Below are positions 40,061 to 50,755 of a stretch of DNA of 62,222 bases, piece by piece. The notes beneath the pieces were generated by a model. It did no database searches. It was given only the letters and a program-made list of their open reading frames with translations, and was not told the DNA's origin. The first letter of the stretch is position 1. The number at the start of each line of letters is the position of its first letter. The position numbers and the translations under genes are program-made. The stretch is from the NCBI GenBank assembly GCA_947448865.1, contig CANFOW010000004.1, forward strand, positions 1 through 62,222. Reading direction: 5' to 3'. Source of the stretch: Actinomycetota bacterium (lineage in GTDB: Bacteria; Actinomycetota; Actinomycetes; S36-B12; UBA5976).

Positions 40061-41476
40061 CTATTGCGCCTCGAAAGTCACGGAACGGGTCGAAATATCC
40101 ACGGCTTTCAAAGTCACAGCAATTTGTTCGCCCACGGGAAATTCACCTAGACAACTTGCCTGTATGGCTGGCTGAGCAATAACAATTGTTGATTTTCCTC
40201 GACCTGACTCGGTTACCAGGGCGTTAAACACTTTCCCTACTTGATCCTGCAAGACAAATGCCTCGGCAGCATCTGTGCAACCGCGTTCTACGGAATTTGC
40301 GACATGGTGGGCGCCGCTCATGATGTCAGGTATTTGATCTAACGCACTTATTACCCAGCTCGGTACTTCGACTCCACTACTTAGACTCAGACACACTTCA
40401 AGTGCATACCTATCGACAAGTCGTCGCAGAGGCGCTGTGACATGCGCATACGCAGCGGCAACACCTGAGTGTGTGAGTAATTGCGGAAGTTCACCATTAA
40501 ACGCCTGGTATCCCGCGCCACGCATAAGCAATGTGCAATTTGCGATGAACGTTGCATGGGAATCACATGAAGGATCTAGCGTGCGCAGCAGCTCTGCATA
40601 CGTTCGCGTTTGTTCCCACTCGATTCCGAGATGCTGTGCAAGTTTTCGCAAAATTGCAACATCATGGTCATCTGCCGGTGGCATTGTGCGCAGGATCCCT
40701 ACCTTTGCAGAGATCATCATGTCGGCAGCTGCCATCCCGGTCATAAGTGAAATTTGCGCATTCCAGCGTTCAACGTTGTTTGGCGCACGATAGGTCAATT
40801 CACATGTTTGCTCAGTGACAAATACCTCTTGAGTGGGCAACGGAAGGTCTACTCCACCGCGCGCAATTTCCTGTTCGATTCGCAACGTCCCAACACGTTC
40901 GAGTAATGCAATCATTGGGTCCGCCGAGTGACTATCAATTTGTTTTTGCAGGCTGACGTAATCAAGTTTTGCCCGACTCTTAACTAAGGCTTTTTCAACT
41001 CGAGTGTCGGTCACCGCGCCATCCGCATCCAAGTCCATGGTCCATACATAGGCTCGACGTATTTCATTAGGCAACAAACTTGCGATGTTTTCACTGATGC
41101 TCAACGGATGAAGAGGCGCTTTAGTGTCGGGGCAATACATTGTCACACCGCGTTGATGAGTCGCTCGATCAATCGCACCACCCGGAGATACACAGGCGGC
41201 TACATCTGCAATTGCATAACGCACCCGAAATCCTGAACTGATACTTTCAATGTGTAACGCTTGATCGAGATCCTGTGCAGAAGCAGGGTCAATCGTGACA
41301 AACGGCAGTGACGTCAAGTCAGTTCGTGCACCGGAGGGTGTGGGCGATACAGCTTGTGCCTCTGCCAGCACATCAGGCTCAAACTCAATGGCCACCTTAA
41401 ACTCTTTGCGCACGTCCTCAAATGCTCGAATGAGGACATCGTTTCGGCCTTTGAGTTCTATGTATTTATGTGTCAT
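40061..41476 (-). CDS. RNB-domain ribonuclease (RNase II/R-like)
   Basis: LTSLPFVTIDPASAQDLDQALHIE...RYAIADVAACVSPGGAIDRATHQRGVTMYCPD...YAHVTAPLRRLVDRYALE. Confidence 0.9.
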   Translation of the reverse strand: MTHKYIELKGRNDVLIRAFEDVRKEFKVAIEFEPDVLAEAQAVSPTPSGARTDLTSLPFVTIDPASAQDLDQALHIESISSGFRVRYAIADVAACVSPGGAIDRATHQRGVTMYCPDTKAPLHPLSISENIASLLPNEIRRAYVWTMDLDADGAVTDTRVEKALVKSRAKLDYVSLQKQIDSHSADPMIALLERVGTLRIEQEIARGGVDLPLPTQEVFVTEQTCELTYRAPNNVERWNAQISLMTGMAAADMMISAKVGILRTMPPADDHDVAILRKLAQHLGIEWEQTRTYAELLRTLDPSCDSHATFIANCTLLMRGAGYQAFNGELPQLLTHSGVAAAYAHVTAPLRRLVDRYALEVCLSLSSGVEVPSWVISALDQIPDIMSGAHHVANSVERGCTDAAEAFVLQDQVGKVFNALVTESGRGKSTIVIAQPAIQASCLGEFPVGEQIAVTLKAVDISTRSVTFEAQ

Positions 41477-41478
41477 GA

Positions 41479-42249
41479 CTAAATTGCCGCAACAACAACA
41501 TTAAGAATCACCGTGTTCCTTGACCGAAGGATGTCAACATCGGCACCCATGCCGCTGACGAGTTCAGCTAACTTGTCTACCGAATCAACTGGGCGTGGAT
41601 ATGAAACGATAGCTCGCACTATTCGTCCTTTAGTTGCTTTGTTGTGATGCGTGATGACTTTCGGTGGACCTGATGGCATTTTCTGTAAAATCTTGGGAGT
41701 CACGCAGTTCACAGAATCACTCACAGGACCCAGTGACACGTATGTTCCAGAACGCATATCAATGATGAAGTCGTCACATGCTTCAAATATTTCTCTAATT
41801 GATGGTGCCCAATGTTTTACAAGTGAGCCCACCTTGGGCAGAGCGCAGTTCCCTGATAATCGATAAGCAGCTATCTCGTCGGTAATGCGAATCAGCCCAT
41901 ACAGAGCTGACATTACATACGTTGAGTCCGCGAGACGCGTCATGTGCTTCGTGGTCAAAGTCGACATTCCGATGGCGTCATACAGCACACCTGAATAAAT
42001 CTCGTGGGCGGGAGCTGTGGGATTTGTCAGTAGCCCTTTATTCCGCTCAATTTCATCATCTTGGTTTTTCGTCAAACCTAATGCTTCACGCGCTTTTGCT
42101 TTCGATCCATTTGATAACGAAACCAAACCTCGAATTGCTTGTTCACGTTTGGCAGTTAATTCGGGATACGTCAGTGAATCAAGTCTTAAAGATGACGTCA
42201 TGGTTCCAGTGGTCTTACCTTCGGATGGCGGTAACACAATCATGGTCAT
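41479..42249 (-). CDS. yaaA: YaaA family peroxide-stress protein (DUF328)
   Basis: MIVLPPSEGKT...AHEIYSGVLYDAIG...ALYGLIRITDEIAAYRLSGNC. Confidence 0.85.
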   Translation of the reverse strand: MTMIVLPPSEGKTTGTMTSSLRLDSLTYPELTAKREQAIRGLVSLSNGSKAKAREALGLTKNQDDEIERNKGLLTNPTAPAHEIYSGVLYDAIGMSTLTTKHMTRLADSTYVMSALYGLIRITDEIAAYRLSGNCALPKVGSLVKHWAPSIREIFEACDDFIIDMRSGTYVSLGPVSDSVNCVTPKILQKMPSGPPKVITHHNKATKGRIVRAIVSYPRPVDSVDKLAELVSGMGADVDILRSRNTVILNVVVAAI

Positions 42250-42686
42250 CAGGGACGCTCGATAATTCCTGACCCACCAGCAAGATGTCCATCGAGAGCT
42301 TCATTGGCTAGTGCATCGGCATGCTTGTTATCTTCGCGTGGAATCCACGTGTAAGTGACGTTGCCGAATGGCAAAATATCGCGAGCTTGCATCGCTAACG
42401 CACGCATGTCGGGGCTTTTAATCTTCCAGCGTCCGCTCATTTGCTCGACAACTAATTTGCTATCCATGCGTACTTCGACAATCGCATCAGGATCTATCTC
42501 GGACACCGCAGTTAAACCGGCAATGAGTCCGTTGTATTCAGCAAAGTTATTTGTTGCATGACCTAGGACTGCAGCTCGTTCGGCCACTACTTCACCGGTT
42601 TCTCCATGCAGTACAACGGCTCCATAGGATGCGTGACCTGGATTACCGCGCGATGCTCCATCGGCCTCGATAACGAAGCGTGTCAC
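42249..42686 (-). CDS. RNase HI-like (reverse transcriptase-like) protein
   Basis: FVIEADGASRGNPGHASYGAVV...NFAEYNGLIAGL...VEVRMDSKLVVEQMSGRWKIK; HADALANEA. Confidence 0.88.
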   Translation of the reverse strand: MTRFVIEADGASRGNPGHASYGAVVLHGETGEVVAERAAVLGHATNNFAEYNGLIAGLTAVSEIDPDAIVEVRMDSKLVVEQMSGRWKIKSPDMRALAMQARDILPFGNVTYTWIPREDNKHADALANEALDGHLAGGSGIIERP

Positions 42687-43432
42687 AGACCAGACTCCGC
42701 AGTACGTACCAAAATGCGACGACACTCTTCGCACCGAACAACAACTTGTGGATCAATATTCCGAATGCGTTGCAACTCTGTTGCATCAACTGCGATGCGG
42801 CATCCCTGACATGCTCCGCGATGAAGCATCGCTGCTCCAACGCCACCTGAATCTGCACGCACTTTGTCATAAAACGCTAAAAGATCTGCTGGAACATCCG
42901 CCGCTAAACCTGCTCGATCACTGTCCAGCGCTGACTTTTGACCATCGAGGTCCGCCATAATCGCAGTTAACTCAGCTCGAACAGTGCCTAGTTGAGTTTC
43001 GATTTCGGTTCGCTCATTAGTTAAGCGTTCTAACACCTGTTGCGATTCTTCAACTTGCTGCATCACTTCAAGCTCAACGTCTTCAAGTTCGGCTTGTCGT
43101 CGTGATAAAGACACAATCTCGTGTTGCAGACTTTCGAGTTCCTTCACGGCATTGACTGCACCGGAATCGAGGCGTTCCTGATCGCGTTTTGCGCGATTAC
43201 GCACTTGCTCAACGTCTGACTCGGCTTTCGATTGGCTAAGCGAGAGATCTGCTAGGTGCGTACGAGCTGCGACTAACTGCATGTCTAGCGAACCGAGTGC
43301 GACTTCGAGGTCTTGGACAAGTTTGACTTGCTCCACGGTGGCGCGTTTGTGAGCGAGTTGCAGCAACTTTGTGTCGAGCGCCTGCACATCAAGCAACAGA
43401 CGTTGCTGTTCAGGACTTGCGGTGACTGCCAC
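42683..43432 (-). CDS. Coiled-coil zinc-ribbon protein (C4-type)
   Basis: Long heptad-like helices, C-terminal CQGCRIAVDATELQRIRN...VVRCEECRRILVR. Confidence 0.85.
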   Translation of the reverse strand: MAVTASPEQQRLLLDVQALDTKLLQLAHKRATVEQVKLVQDLEVALGSLDMQLVAARTHLADLSLSQSKAESDVEQVRNRAKRDQERLDSGAVNAVKELESLQHEIVSLSRRQAELEDVELEVMQQVEESQQVLERLTNERTEIETQLGTVRAELTAIMADLDGQKSALDSDRAGLAADVPADLLAFYDKVRADSGGVGAAMLHRGACQGCRIAVDATELQRIRNIDPQVVVRCEECRRILVRTAESGL

Positions 43433-43488
43433 TGGTGACTCCTCGATACTTTGTGGTTACACCTTACCCGCGAGCCATTGACTCGTGA

Positions 43489-44280
43489 TTAAGCAACCTG
43501 AATCGACGTCTTAGCAAGCCCCATCCAATAGCCATCAATGACGACATCAGCAGGTACATTCACATCGCTCGACGCACCTAATGTGACAAAAAGTGGCGAC
43601 AAATGTTCCACTGTCGGATGCGCATACGGCATTCCCGGAGCAAGCTCGCGATAGTTCATCAACGTGTCGATATCCGCTCTGGCCATCGCTTCTTGCGCCC
43701 ATAAATTGAAGTCAACACTCCAACCAGGTGCTTGCGCCTCAATGCGGAAGTCGCGTAAGTAAGGCAGCCCATGTGTCAGGAATCCACTTCCCACTATGAG
43801 CACGCCTTCATCGCGAAGTGGTGCCAAACGTTGCCCGAGTGTAAACAGTTCCTCGGGGTTATGGCTGGGGATCGACATTTGCAAAACCGGAATGTCAGCA
43901 TCGGGATACATCACCATCAGCGGCACGTAAGCACCATGGTCCAATCCACGACGCTTATTGTCGGTGATTGATTGAGTATCAGACATGACGGCATGAACTT
44001 TGGTAGCCAAGTTTTGTGAGTCAGGTGTTGTGTACGTGATGTTGTAATACTTTGGATCAAATCCGCCAAAGTCATAAATAAGCGGTGTGCCTGTGTCAGT
44101 TGCACCCAGCATGAGCGGCGCGGCTTCCCAATGCGCCGACACAATCAGAATGGCTTTGGGTTGAGCAATCGTTGCAGCTAAATCCGCAAGTTGACCGCAC
44201 CAGACTGGATCATCGAGCAATAGCGGGGCGCCGTGACCAATATAAAGCGCTGGCATCTTCGTGCTGATTTCCAGACTCAT
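43489..44280 (-). CDS. DODA-type extradiol dioxygenase (LigB family)
   Basis: MPALYIGHGAPLLLDD, ILIVSAHWEA, GLDHGAYVPLMVMYPDADIPVLQMSI. Confidence 0.88.
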   Translation of the reverse strand: MSLEISTKMPALYIGHGAPLLLDDPVWCGQLADLAATIAQPKAILIVSAHWEAAPLMLGATDTGTPLIYDFGGFDPKYYNITYTTPDSQNLATKVHAVMSDTQSITDNKRRGLDHGAYVPLMVMYPDADIPVLQMSIPSHNPEELFTLGQRLAPLRDEGVLIVGSGFLTHGLPYLRDFRIEAQAPGWSVDFNLWAQEAMARADIDTLMNYRELAPGMPYAHPTVEHLSPLFVTLGASSDVNVPADVVIDGYWMGLAKTSIQVA

Positions 44281-44450
44281 CGCATCCACCTAAGTAATTG
44301 AACTTTCAACTAAATCTACTTCAGCAATGCGCTCTCGTCAAGGATCTCGAGGTTCTGCAGGGCACCATGGAGAAAATGGAAAGACCCCCATTTCTGAGGG
44401 CCCTTCCTGACGAGACTTTGCCTTTCGGCAGTCAGTACTCAGTTAGTGAG

Positions 44451-45596
44451 TTAGTGATCACCACGTGAGCGGAATCGCACAATCGAGCCAGTTCCGGCCA
44501 GTGTGCTATCCGACATGTTCGACACATACACAGTGCCTTCTTCGTCAACAGCAACACCATTAGGAAGATCGAGCTGGCCACTGCCAATGACAGAACGTCC
44601 GCTGGCAGGATGCGCGAATGGCACCTTAACAACATCGCCGGTAAACATTTCAACAGCGTAGAAATTGCCACGCTTGTCGAAGGTACATCCCGTGATGGTG
44701 CTAAATCCTGTTGCCCACACAGTTGCCACACTCAGGATTGTGGAGATGTCGTTGGGAACAGTTGCCTTCGGGTCAACGCGATAAACCTTGGCGGTCCCTG
44801 GTCCTGCAACAAAGAAGTCAGCCAGAGCTAACGTTCCAACATAGAGTGCGCCATCAGGACCTTGTGCAACACATGTTGGTACGGAATCGCTGTATTCAGT
44901 GTGTGGAAAGTGCGCGAGAACGTTGACGTCTCCAGAGGCAAGCACTTCATCAAGAGTGTTTGTTGCTGCATCGACAACGTACGTGTGACCCTTTGTGACG
45001 AGAACGCCATAGGGGTCAGAATCTGGGAATTGAGGCGACGCCCATGATTCGCCTACGTACTGAGCACTCCACGCAAGTCCAGCCGCACCAACGTCGGCAA
45101 TCGTGACGGGAGCATGTGTTCCTGTTGCCGTGACGAGTTCACCAAGCCCAGGTTCACCGGCAGCACCAATAATCGCGACATAACCAGACTTAGACCCACG
45201 TCCCCATGCTGAAATACCGTCTGGTCCAAGAGCTTCAAGTGATCCGCCCTCAATAGCTGCAGAAGACGCTAGGCCGCTAACGATGCGCGAAGCGCTCGGA
45301 TGCGACGACCCTGGACGCGAAATCGAAGTGATGGAACCAGTAGGACCCACTCCGAGCTGGACACCGTCAACCGAGTTACCTGAACCTAAGCCGGCTTCAG
45401 TGACGTAAAGCACTGGCGTATTGCCTTCGCCTAGCGCAATGCCGCGCGGATTATTCAGACCTGTAGCAATGACCTGCCCTTGTAAACGGCGTTCGCTTGA
45501 TGCCTGAGCTACGCTCGAAAGCCCCAACGATGCGACGATCGACGCCACAGCAGCAGATGAAGCAATGATTACTTTCGGGAGTCGTGACATAAACAA
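44451..45596 (-). CDS. Secreted ScyD/ScyE family (beta-propeller) protein
   Basis: Signal peptide; VIATGLNNPRGIALGEGNTPVLYVTEAGLGSG...VADVGAAGLA...LDLPNGVAVDEEGTVYVSNMS. Confidence 0.82.
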   Translation of the reverse strand: MFMSRLPKVIIASSAAVASIVASLGLSSVAQASSERRLQGQVIATGLNNPRGIALGEGNTPVLYVTEAGLGSGNSVDGVQLGVGPTGSITSISRPGSSHPSASRIVSGLASSAAIEGGSLEALGPDGISAWGRGSKSGYVAIIGAAGEPGLGELVTATGTHAPVTIADVGAAGLAWSAQYVGESWASPQFPDSDPYGVLVTKGHTYVVDAATNTLDEVLASGDVNVLAHFPHTEYSDSVPTCVAQGPDGALYVGTLALADFFVAGPGTAKVYRVDPKATVPNDISTILSVATVWATGFSTITGCTFDKRGNFYAVEMFTGDVVKVPFAHPASGRSVIGSGQLDLPNGVAVDEEGTVYVSNMSDSTLAGTGSIVRFRSRGDH

Positions 45597-45733
45597 TTCC
45601 TAGCTGACTTGTGTGAATTCGCAGCACAATTATTGAGAGCGATTAGCACCGAAGGTCGACGCTATGAATTAGTAAGTGTACGGACACAAGCCGCTTGAAT
45701 TCAGGTTCATGACTAAACCTGACAATCGTGTGT

Positions 45734-45806
45734 GGGCGCTAAGGGACTTGAACCCCTGACCCTCTCGGTGTAAACGAGATGCTCTAGCCAACTGAGCTAA
45801 GCGCCC
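45734..45806 (-). tRNA. tRNA-Val (anticodon TAC)
   Basis: Minus strand gggcgcttagctcagttggctagagcatctcgtttacaccgagagggtcaggggttcaagtcccttagcgccc; cloverleaf arms pair. Confidence 0.95.
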
Positions 45807-45868
45807 TTTCAGGTGCACTGGCAAACTGTGCGGTCACTAACTTACCTAGCCTGAGCCAGAAAGTGAAA

Positions 45869-45907
45869 TCACGCACCAGGAAGTCTCGGGTCTACCCTGG
45901 TGCGTGA
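45869..45907. terminator. Hairpin (putative terminator)
   Basis: tcacgcaccagg...cctggtgcgtga, perfect 12 bp stem. Confidence 0.7.
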
Positions 45908-45971
45908 CTTTCCCATTTCACACCACAACTCTCAAACTCGCATCTTGAGAGCGGCGCTGTGGTGGTAAAAA

Positions 45972-46433
45972 TTAGAGAATTGCGGCCAGGGCTTCTGTGT
46001 AGTCTGCGTGGTTACGCGCATCGCCAGGAGCATTAACGACTGACCAGCGCAGAATTCCCTCTTTATCAATAATGAAGGTGCCTCGAAGCGAGAATCCGCG
46101 AGCTTCAAAGAAGGCGCCGTACTTTTGCGAAATCTCGCCATGTGGCCAAAAATCGCTCAGGATTGGGAAGTTCAAATTCTCTTTCTCCGCGAATGCATGC
46201 AAGGCCGCTGATGAGTCGCACGAGATTCCAAGCACCTGAACATCATCTGTAACGAAGTGCTCTTTATTGTCGCGGATTGTGCACAGTTCTTCTGTACAGA
46301 TGTTTGTGAATGCCATGGGGTAAAAAATCAATACGACAACCTTGTCGCCGCGAAATTGTGACAAAACCACTTCTTCGCCAAATTGATTCTTCAACATGAA
46401 ATCCGGTGCCAACTGACCAATCTCGAGTGTCAT
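45972..46433 (-). CDS. Peroxiredoxin (AhpE/BCP-like)
   Basis: LEIGQLAPDFMLKNQFGEEVVLSQFRGDKVVVLIFYPMAFTNICTEELCTIRDN. Confidence 0.9.
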   Translation of the reverse strand: MTLEIGQLAPDFMLKNQFGEEVVLSQFRGDKVVVLIFYPMAFTNICTEELCTIRDNKEHFVTDDVQVLGISCDSSAALHAFAEKENLNFPILSDFWPHGEISQKYGAFFEARGFSLRGTFIIDKEGILRWSVVNAPGDARNHADYTEALAAIL

Positions 46434-46518
46434 ACTGTCCTGCCTTTAGTGAGTGCCGATCACGAGCATGGATCGCTCGAGTATTTTTCTTTCGAACTTT
46501 AAGACTATTAGCGCGGTC

Positions 46519-46962
46519 TTAACGACGCGACTTCGGTGCAACAAGTCGCGTACCTTGCCAGGCTGGTGCGGCGCTTATTGTGCTCGTCGCTTGCAAGCCA
46601 GCTGTTGGCGCAGCATCGGAAATGTCGCTTGGTTCTACATGCCCAGGTCGCCCAGGCTTTGGTGTCATCAACCAGACAACACCTGAATCCGCTAGCGGGG
46701 CAAGGGCATCCACGAGAGCATCCACGAGATCGCCATCATCGTCGCGCCACCACAACAACACGACATCGACGACATCTTCAAAATCTTCATCAACGAGCTC
46801 GGCGACAGATTCAATTGCTTGCGTGATTGTGTCATCGCAGTCTTCTGCGTATCCCACTTCTTGCACTATCTGGCCGGCAGATATACCTAGCTTTCCTGCT
46901 AGTCCCGCAGGGGCGTTCTCAGTCACAATCCATAGTCCACCTGACAATTGCAGAATTAGCAA
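46519..46962 (-). CDS. DUF3052 family protein
   Basis: AGKLGISAGQIVQEVGYAEDCDDTITQAIE...DVVLLWWRDDDGDLVDALVDALAPLADSGVVWLMTPK; next to aceE. Confidence 0.85.
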   Translation of the reverse strand: MLILQLSGGLWIVTENAPAGLAGKLGISAGQIVQEVGYAEDCDDTITQAIESVAELVDEDFEDVVDVVLLWWRDDDGDLVDALVDALAPLADSGVVWLMTPKPGRPGHVEPSDISDAAPTAGLQATSTISAAPAWQGTRLVAPKSRR

Positions 46963-47078
46963 CCGCCACGCAGAAATCGGCTAATGATTTTTCGCCCATA
47001 TCGTGGACTCACTTGGCGAATGCAGGCCCTCATGCGAGACAATATGTTGACACAACCTTGAAGCAGAGTGGGAAATAG

Positions 47079-49808
47079 ATGAGCGTGGAACGGGAATCGC
47101 TACTTGCGGGCGGACTACCAACCCAATATGTCGACGTCAATCCAGAGGAAACCCGCGAGTGGCTTGAATCCTTGGATGCCTTAATTGCTGCCGAAGGTGA
47201 GCAACGCGCTCGACACATTATGTTGTCACTTTTGCGCCATTCGTCCGAACGCAATGTGGGCTTACCAAGTCTTCGCTCCACTGATTACATCAACACAATT
47301 CCACCGGAACGTGAACCCGTTTTCCCAGGCGATGAAGCAATTGAACGACGCATCCGTTCTTACATTCGCTGGAACGCTGCCATCATGGTTCACCGTGCAC
47401 AGCGCCCTGGCGTAGGTGTTGGTGGACACATCTCAACGTATGCATCGAGCGCCTCACTGTATGAAGTGGGATTCAACCATTTCTTTAGAGGCCCAGACCA
47501 TCCCGGTGGTGGCGATCAGATTTTTATGCAAGGACATGCCTCACCTGGTGCCTACGCTCGCGCCTTTCTTGAGGGTCGTCTTTCCGAAGAGCGCCTTGAT
47601 GGTTTCCGCCAAGAACTTTCGGCTGCCCCTCATGGATTGCCGAGCTATCCTCACCCGCGCCTGATGCCAGATTTCTGGCAATTCCCCACCGTCTCTATGG
47701 GTCTTGGCCCGATGAATGCGATTTACCAAGCTCGATTTAATCGCTACCTGCATCACCGTGGCATTAAAGACACATCACAACAACATGTGTGGGCTTTCCT
47801 TGGTGACGGTGAAATGGACGAGCCTGAATCACTCGGCGCGATTGGTATTGCAGCTCGCGAGGAACTCGACAATCTCACGTTTGTCATCAACTGCAATCTG
47901 CAACGTCTCGATGGACCTGTGCGCGGAAACGGCAAAATCATTCAAGAACTCGAATCACATTTCCGTGGTGCTGGATGGAATGTCATCAAGGTCATCTGGG
48001 GACGCGAGTGGGATGAACTTTTGGCAATGGACAACGAAGGTGCGCTTATCAATTTGATGAACCGCACACCTGATGGTGACTTCCAAACGTACAAGAGTGA
48101 AAGTGGCGGATTTGTTCGCGACAACTTCTTTGGTCGTGATCCACGCACAAAAGCAATGGTCGAAGACTGGTCTGACGATCGCGTGTGGAATCTCAAGCGC
48201 GGTGGCCATGACTACGCCAAGCTGTATGCCGCATATGCAGCGGCTCAGGCACACACTGGCCAACCGACTGTGATCTTGGCGAAAACTATCAAGGGTTGGA
48301 CACTGGGTTCACACTTCGAAGGTCGCAACGCAACTCACCAGATGAAGAAACTGACGCTGGAAGATTTGTTGCATTTCCGTGACACTCTGCAAATTCCTTT
48401 GGCTGACAATCAAATCGACGCCAAGCTTCCTCCTTATTTCCATCCAGGCGAAGATCACGCGCATATCCAGTACCTCAAAGAACGTCGCCAGCAACTAGGT
48501 GGCAATCTTCCAGCACGTCGCAAGGTGTCCCGCCCACTGCAATTGCCTGGCGATGAAGCATACGCAGACATGAAATCTGGATCGGGCAATCAATACGTCG
48601 CAACAACAATGGCGTTTGTTCGCCTGCTGCGTGATCTGTTGCGCGATAAGAACATCGGTCATCGCATCGTGCCTATCATTCCTGATGAAGCCCGCACTTT
48701 TGGCATGGATAGCTTCTTCCCCACTCTCAAGATTTATTCACCACATGGACAGCAGTACATGTCGGTGGATCGCGACTTGATGTTGTCCTACAAAGAATCG
48801 GAAATCGGTCAGATTCTGCACGAAGGAATCAACGAAGCAGGATCCGTTGCATCGTGGACAGCCGTTGCAACGTCGTATTCAACACATGACGAACCAATGA
48901 TTCCCGTTTACATCTTTTATTCGATGTTTGGCTTCCAACGCACGGGCGATTCATTCTGGCTCGCTGGTGACCAGATGGCCCGCGGCTTCGTACTCGGAGC
49001 AACTGCAGGTCGTACGACACTAAACGGTGAAGGTCTCCAGCACGAAGACGGTCACTCGCATTTGTTGGCGTCAACGAACCCAGCTGTTATCGCATATGAC
49101 CCGGCATTTGCTTTCGAAATTGGTCACATTATTCGCGATGGTCTTCGCCGCATGTACGGTGAAGATTCTGAGAACGTGTACTACTACATCACGGTCTACA
49201 ACGAACCAATTATTCAGCCTGCAGAGCCTGAGTCCGTTGATGTTGACGGCATCATTCGCGGAATGCACTTGTACTCACGTGCTGCAGAACGCAAGTCGCT
49301 CCATGCACAGATTCTTGCCTCAGGTGTTTCCGTTCCTTGGGCATTGGAAGCACAGCGCAAACTTCACGAAGAGTGGGGTGTCAGTTCTGATGTGTGGTCC
49401 GTGACCTCATGGAACGAACTACGCCGCGATGGTCTTGAGGCAGATCGTCACAACCTGCTCAATCCATTAGGCGAAACCAAGCAGGCATATGTCACGCAAC
49501 GTCTGGCTGGCACAGACGGTCCTGTTATTGCAGTGTCTGACTACATGCGCGCAGTACAAGATCAGATTCGCGATTGGGTTCCTGGCGATTTCGTTTCCTT
49601 GGGAACTGATGGCTGGGGCATGTCAGATACTCGCGGTGCATTGCGACGCCACTTCCTAGTCGATGCCGAAAGTATTGTCGTGCAAACCTTGGCAATGCTG
49701 GCAAAGCGCGGCGAATTCGATGCACATCGAGTTCAAGAAGCCATTGATCGCTACCAACTCCACGACCCGAAGGCAGCCGGAGCAGGCAACACCGAGGGTG
49801 GCGGCTGA
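47079..49808 (+). CDS. aceE: Pyruvate dehydrogenase E1 component, homodimeric
   Basis: [10 protein letters not shown]...[22 protein letters not shown]...[16 protein letters not shown]...[11 protein letters not shown]. Confidence 0.96.
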   Translation: MSVERESLLAGGLPTQYVDVNPEETREWLESLDALIAAEGEQRARHIMLSLLRHSSERNVGLPSLRSTDYINTIPPEREPVFPGDEAIERRIRSYIRWNAAIMVHRAQRPGVGVGGHISTYASSASLYEVGFNHFFRGPDHPGGGDQIFMQGHASPGAYARAFLEGRLSEERLDGFRQELSAAPHGLPSYPHPRLMPDFWQFPTVSMGLGPMNAIYQARFNRYLHHRGIKDTSQQHVWAFLGDGEMDEPESLGAIGIAAREELDNLTFVINCNLQRLDGPVRGNGKIIQELESHFRGAGWNVIKVIWGREWDELLAMDNEGALINLMNRTPDGDFQTYKSESGGFVRDNFFGRDPRTKAMVEDWSDDRVWNLKRGGHDYAKLYAAYAAAQAHTGQPTVILAKTIKGWTLGSHFEGRNATHQMKKLTLEDLLHFRDTLQIPLADNQIDAKLPPYFHPGEDHAHIQYLKERRQQLGGNLPARRKVSRPLQLPGDEAYADMKSGSGNQYVATTMAFVRLLRDLLRDKNIGHRIVPIIPDEARTFGMDSFFPTLKIYSPHGQQYMSVDRDLMLSYKESEIGQILHEGINEAGSVASWTAVATSYSTHDEPMIPVYIFYSMFGFQRTGDSFWLAGDQMARGFVLGATAGRTTLNGEGLQHEDGHSHLLASTNPAVIAYDPAFAFEIGHIIRDGLRRMYGEDSENVYYYITVYNEPIIQPAEPESVDVDGIIRGMHLYSRAAERKSLHAQILASGVSVPWALEAQRKLHEEWGVSSDVWSVTSWNELRRDGLEADRHNLLNPLGETKQAYVTQRLAGTDGPVIAVSDYMRAVQDQIRDWVPGDFVSLGTDGWGMSDTRGALRRHFLVDAESIVVQTLAMLAKRGEFDAHRVQEAIDRYQLHDPKAAGAGNTEGGG

Positions 49809-49810
49809 TC

Positions 49811-50737
49811 GTGAACCGTTTGCACCTTGGAAAAACAACGCTGAGCGTTCATCCGTTGTGTCTAGGTGGCAATGTGTTCGGGTGGAGTGCCAACGAAGTT
49901 GAGTCGACTGCGGTATTGAATCGCTATTTCGATATGGGTGGCAACTTCATTGACACCGCAGACATGTACAGCGAATGGCACGACGGAAATGTTGGTGGAG
50001 AAAGCGAATCCATCATTGGTAACTGGATGGCTGCACGCGGAAACCGTGACGACGTTGTTATTGCAACCAAAGTTGCAAAGTCTTCTCGTCGACAAGGTTT
50101 AAGTGCCGACAACATTCGCCTTGCGGTTGATGAATCACTTGCTCGACTGAAAACCGACTACATCGATATTTATTACGCTCATCACGATGACAACGACGTA
50201 CCGCTTACAGAAACCTTGACCGCTTTTCACGAACTGGTCGTTGCAGGCAAAGTGCGTTATCTCGGAGCATCGAACTACACAGGTGAACGTCTCGCCGAGG
50301 CACTTCGCATTTCACGTGAACTTGGAATAAGCGAGTACGTCGTCGTACAACCGCTGTTCAACGTGATTGAAAGAAGCGAATACGAAGGTACTTTGCAAAA
50401 CCTATGTGTCTCCGAAAATATTTCTTGCCTTCCCTACTATTCGGTAGCGCGCGGATTACTGACCGGAAAGTACACACGTGATCATTTCGCAGACAGCGTT
50501 CGTGCAGAAGATATTGAAGAAACTGTCGATGAGCGTTCGTGGGCCATTGTGGATCAGGTTGCAGAAATTGCTCAAGAGCTCAACGTATCTATGTCCGCTG
50601 TAGCTTTAGCGTGGCTTCGGGCACAAGGCGCAGTCGCAAGTCCGATTGCGAGTGCACGTGTTGAGTCACAGCTTTCTGATCTGATGGAACTTGTCACCCT
50701 CACTGACGCGCAACGTGCAACACTGTCTGAACTTTAA
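49811..50737 (+). CDS. Aldo/keto reductase
   Basis: GGNVFGWSANEVES...FIDTADMYSEW...DYIDIYYAHHDD...YLGASNYTG. Confidence 0.9.
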   Translation: MNRLHLGKTTLSVHPLCLGGNVFGWSANEVESTAVLNRYFDMGGNFIDTADMYSEWHDGNVGGESESIIGNWMAARGNRDDVVIATKVAKSSRRQGLSADNIRLAVDESLARLKTDYIDIYYAHHDDNDVPLTETLTAFHELVVAGKVRYLGASNYTGERLAEALRISRELGISEYVVVQPLFNVIERSEYEGTLQNLCVSENISCLPYYSVARGLLTGKYTRDHFADSVRAEDIEETVDERSWAIVDQVAEIAQELNVSMSAVALAWLRAQGAVASPIASARVESQLSDLMELVTLTDAQRATLSEL

Positions 50738-50755
50738 GTACGTCATGGTTGCAGC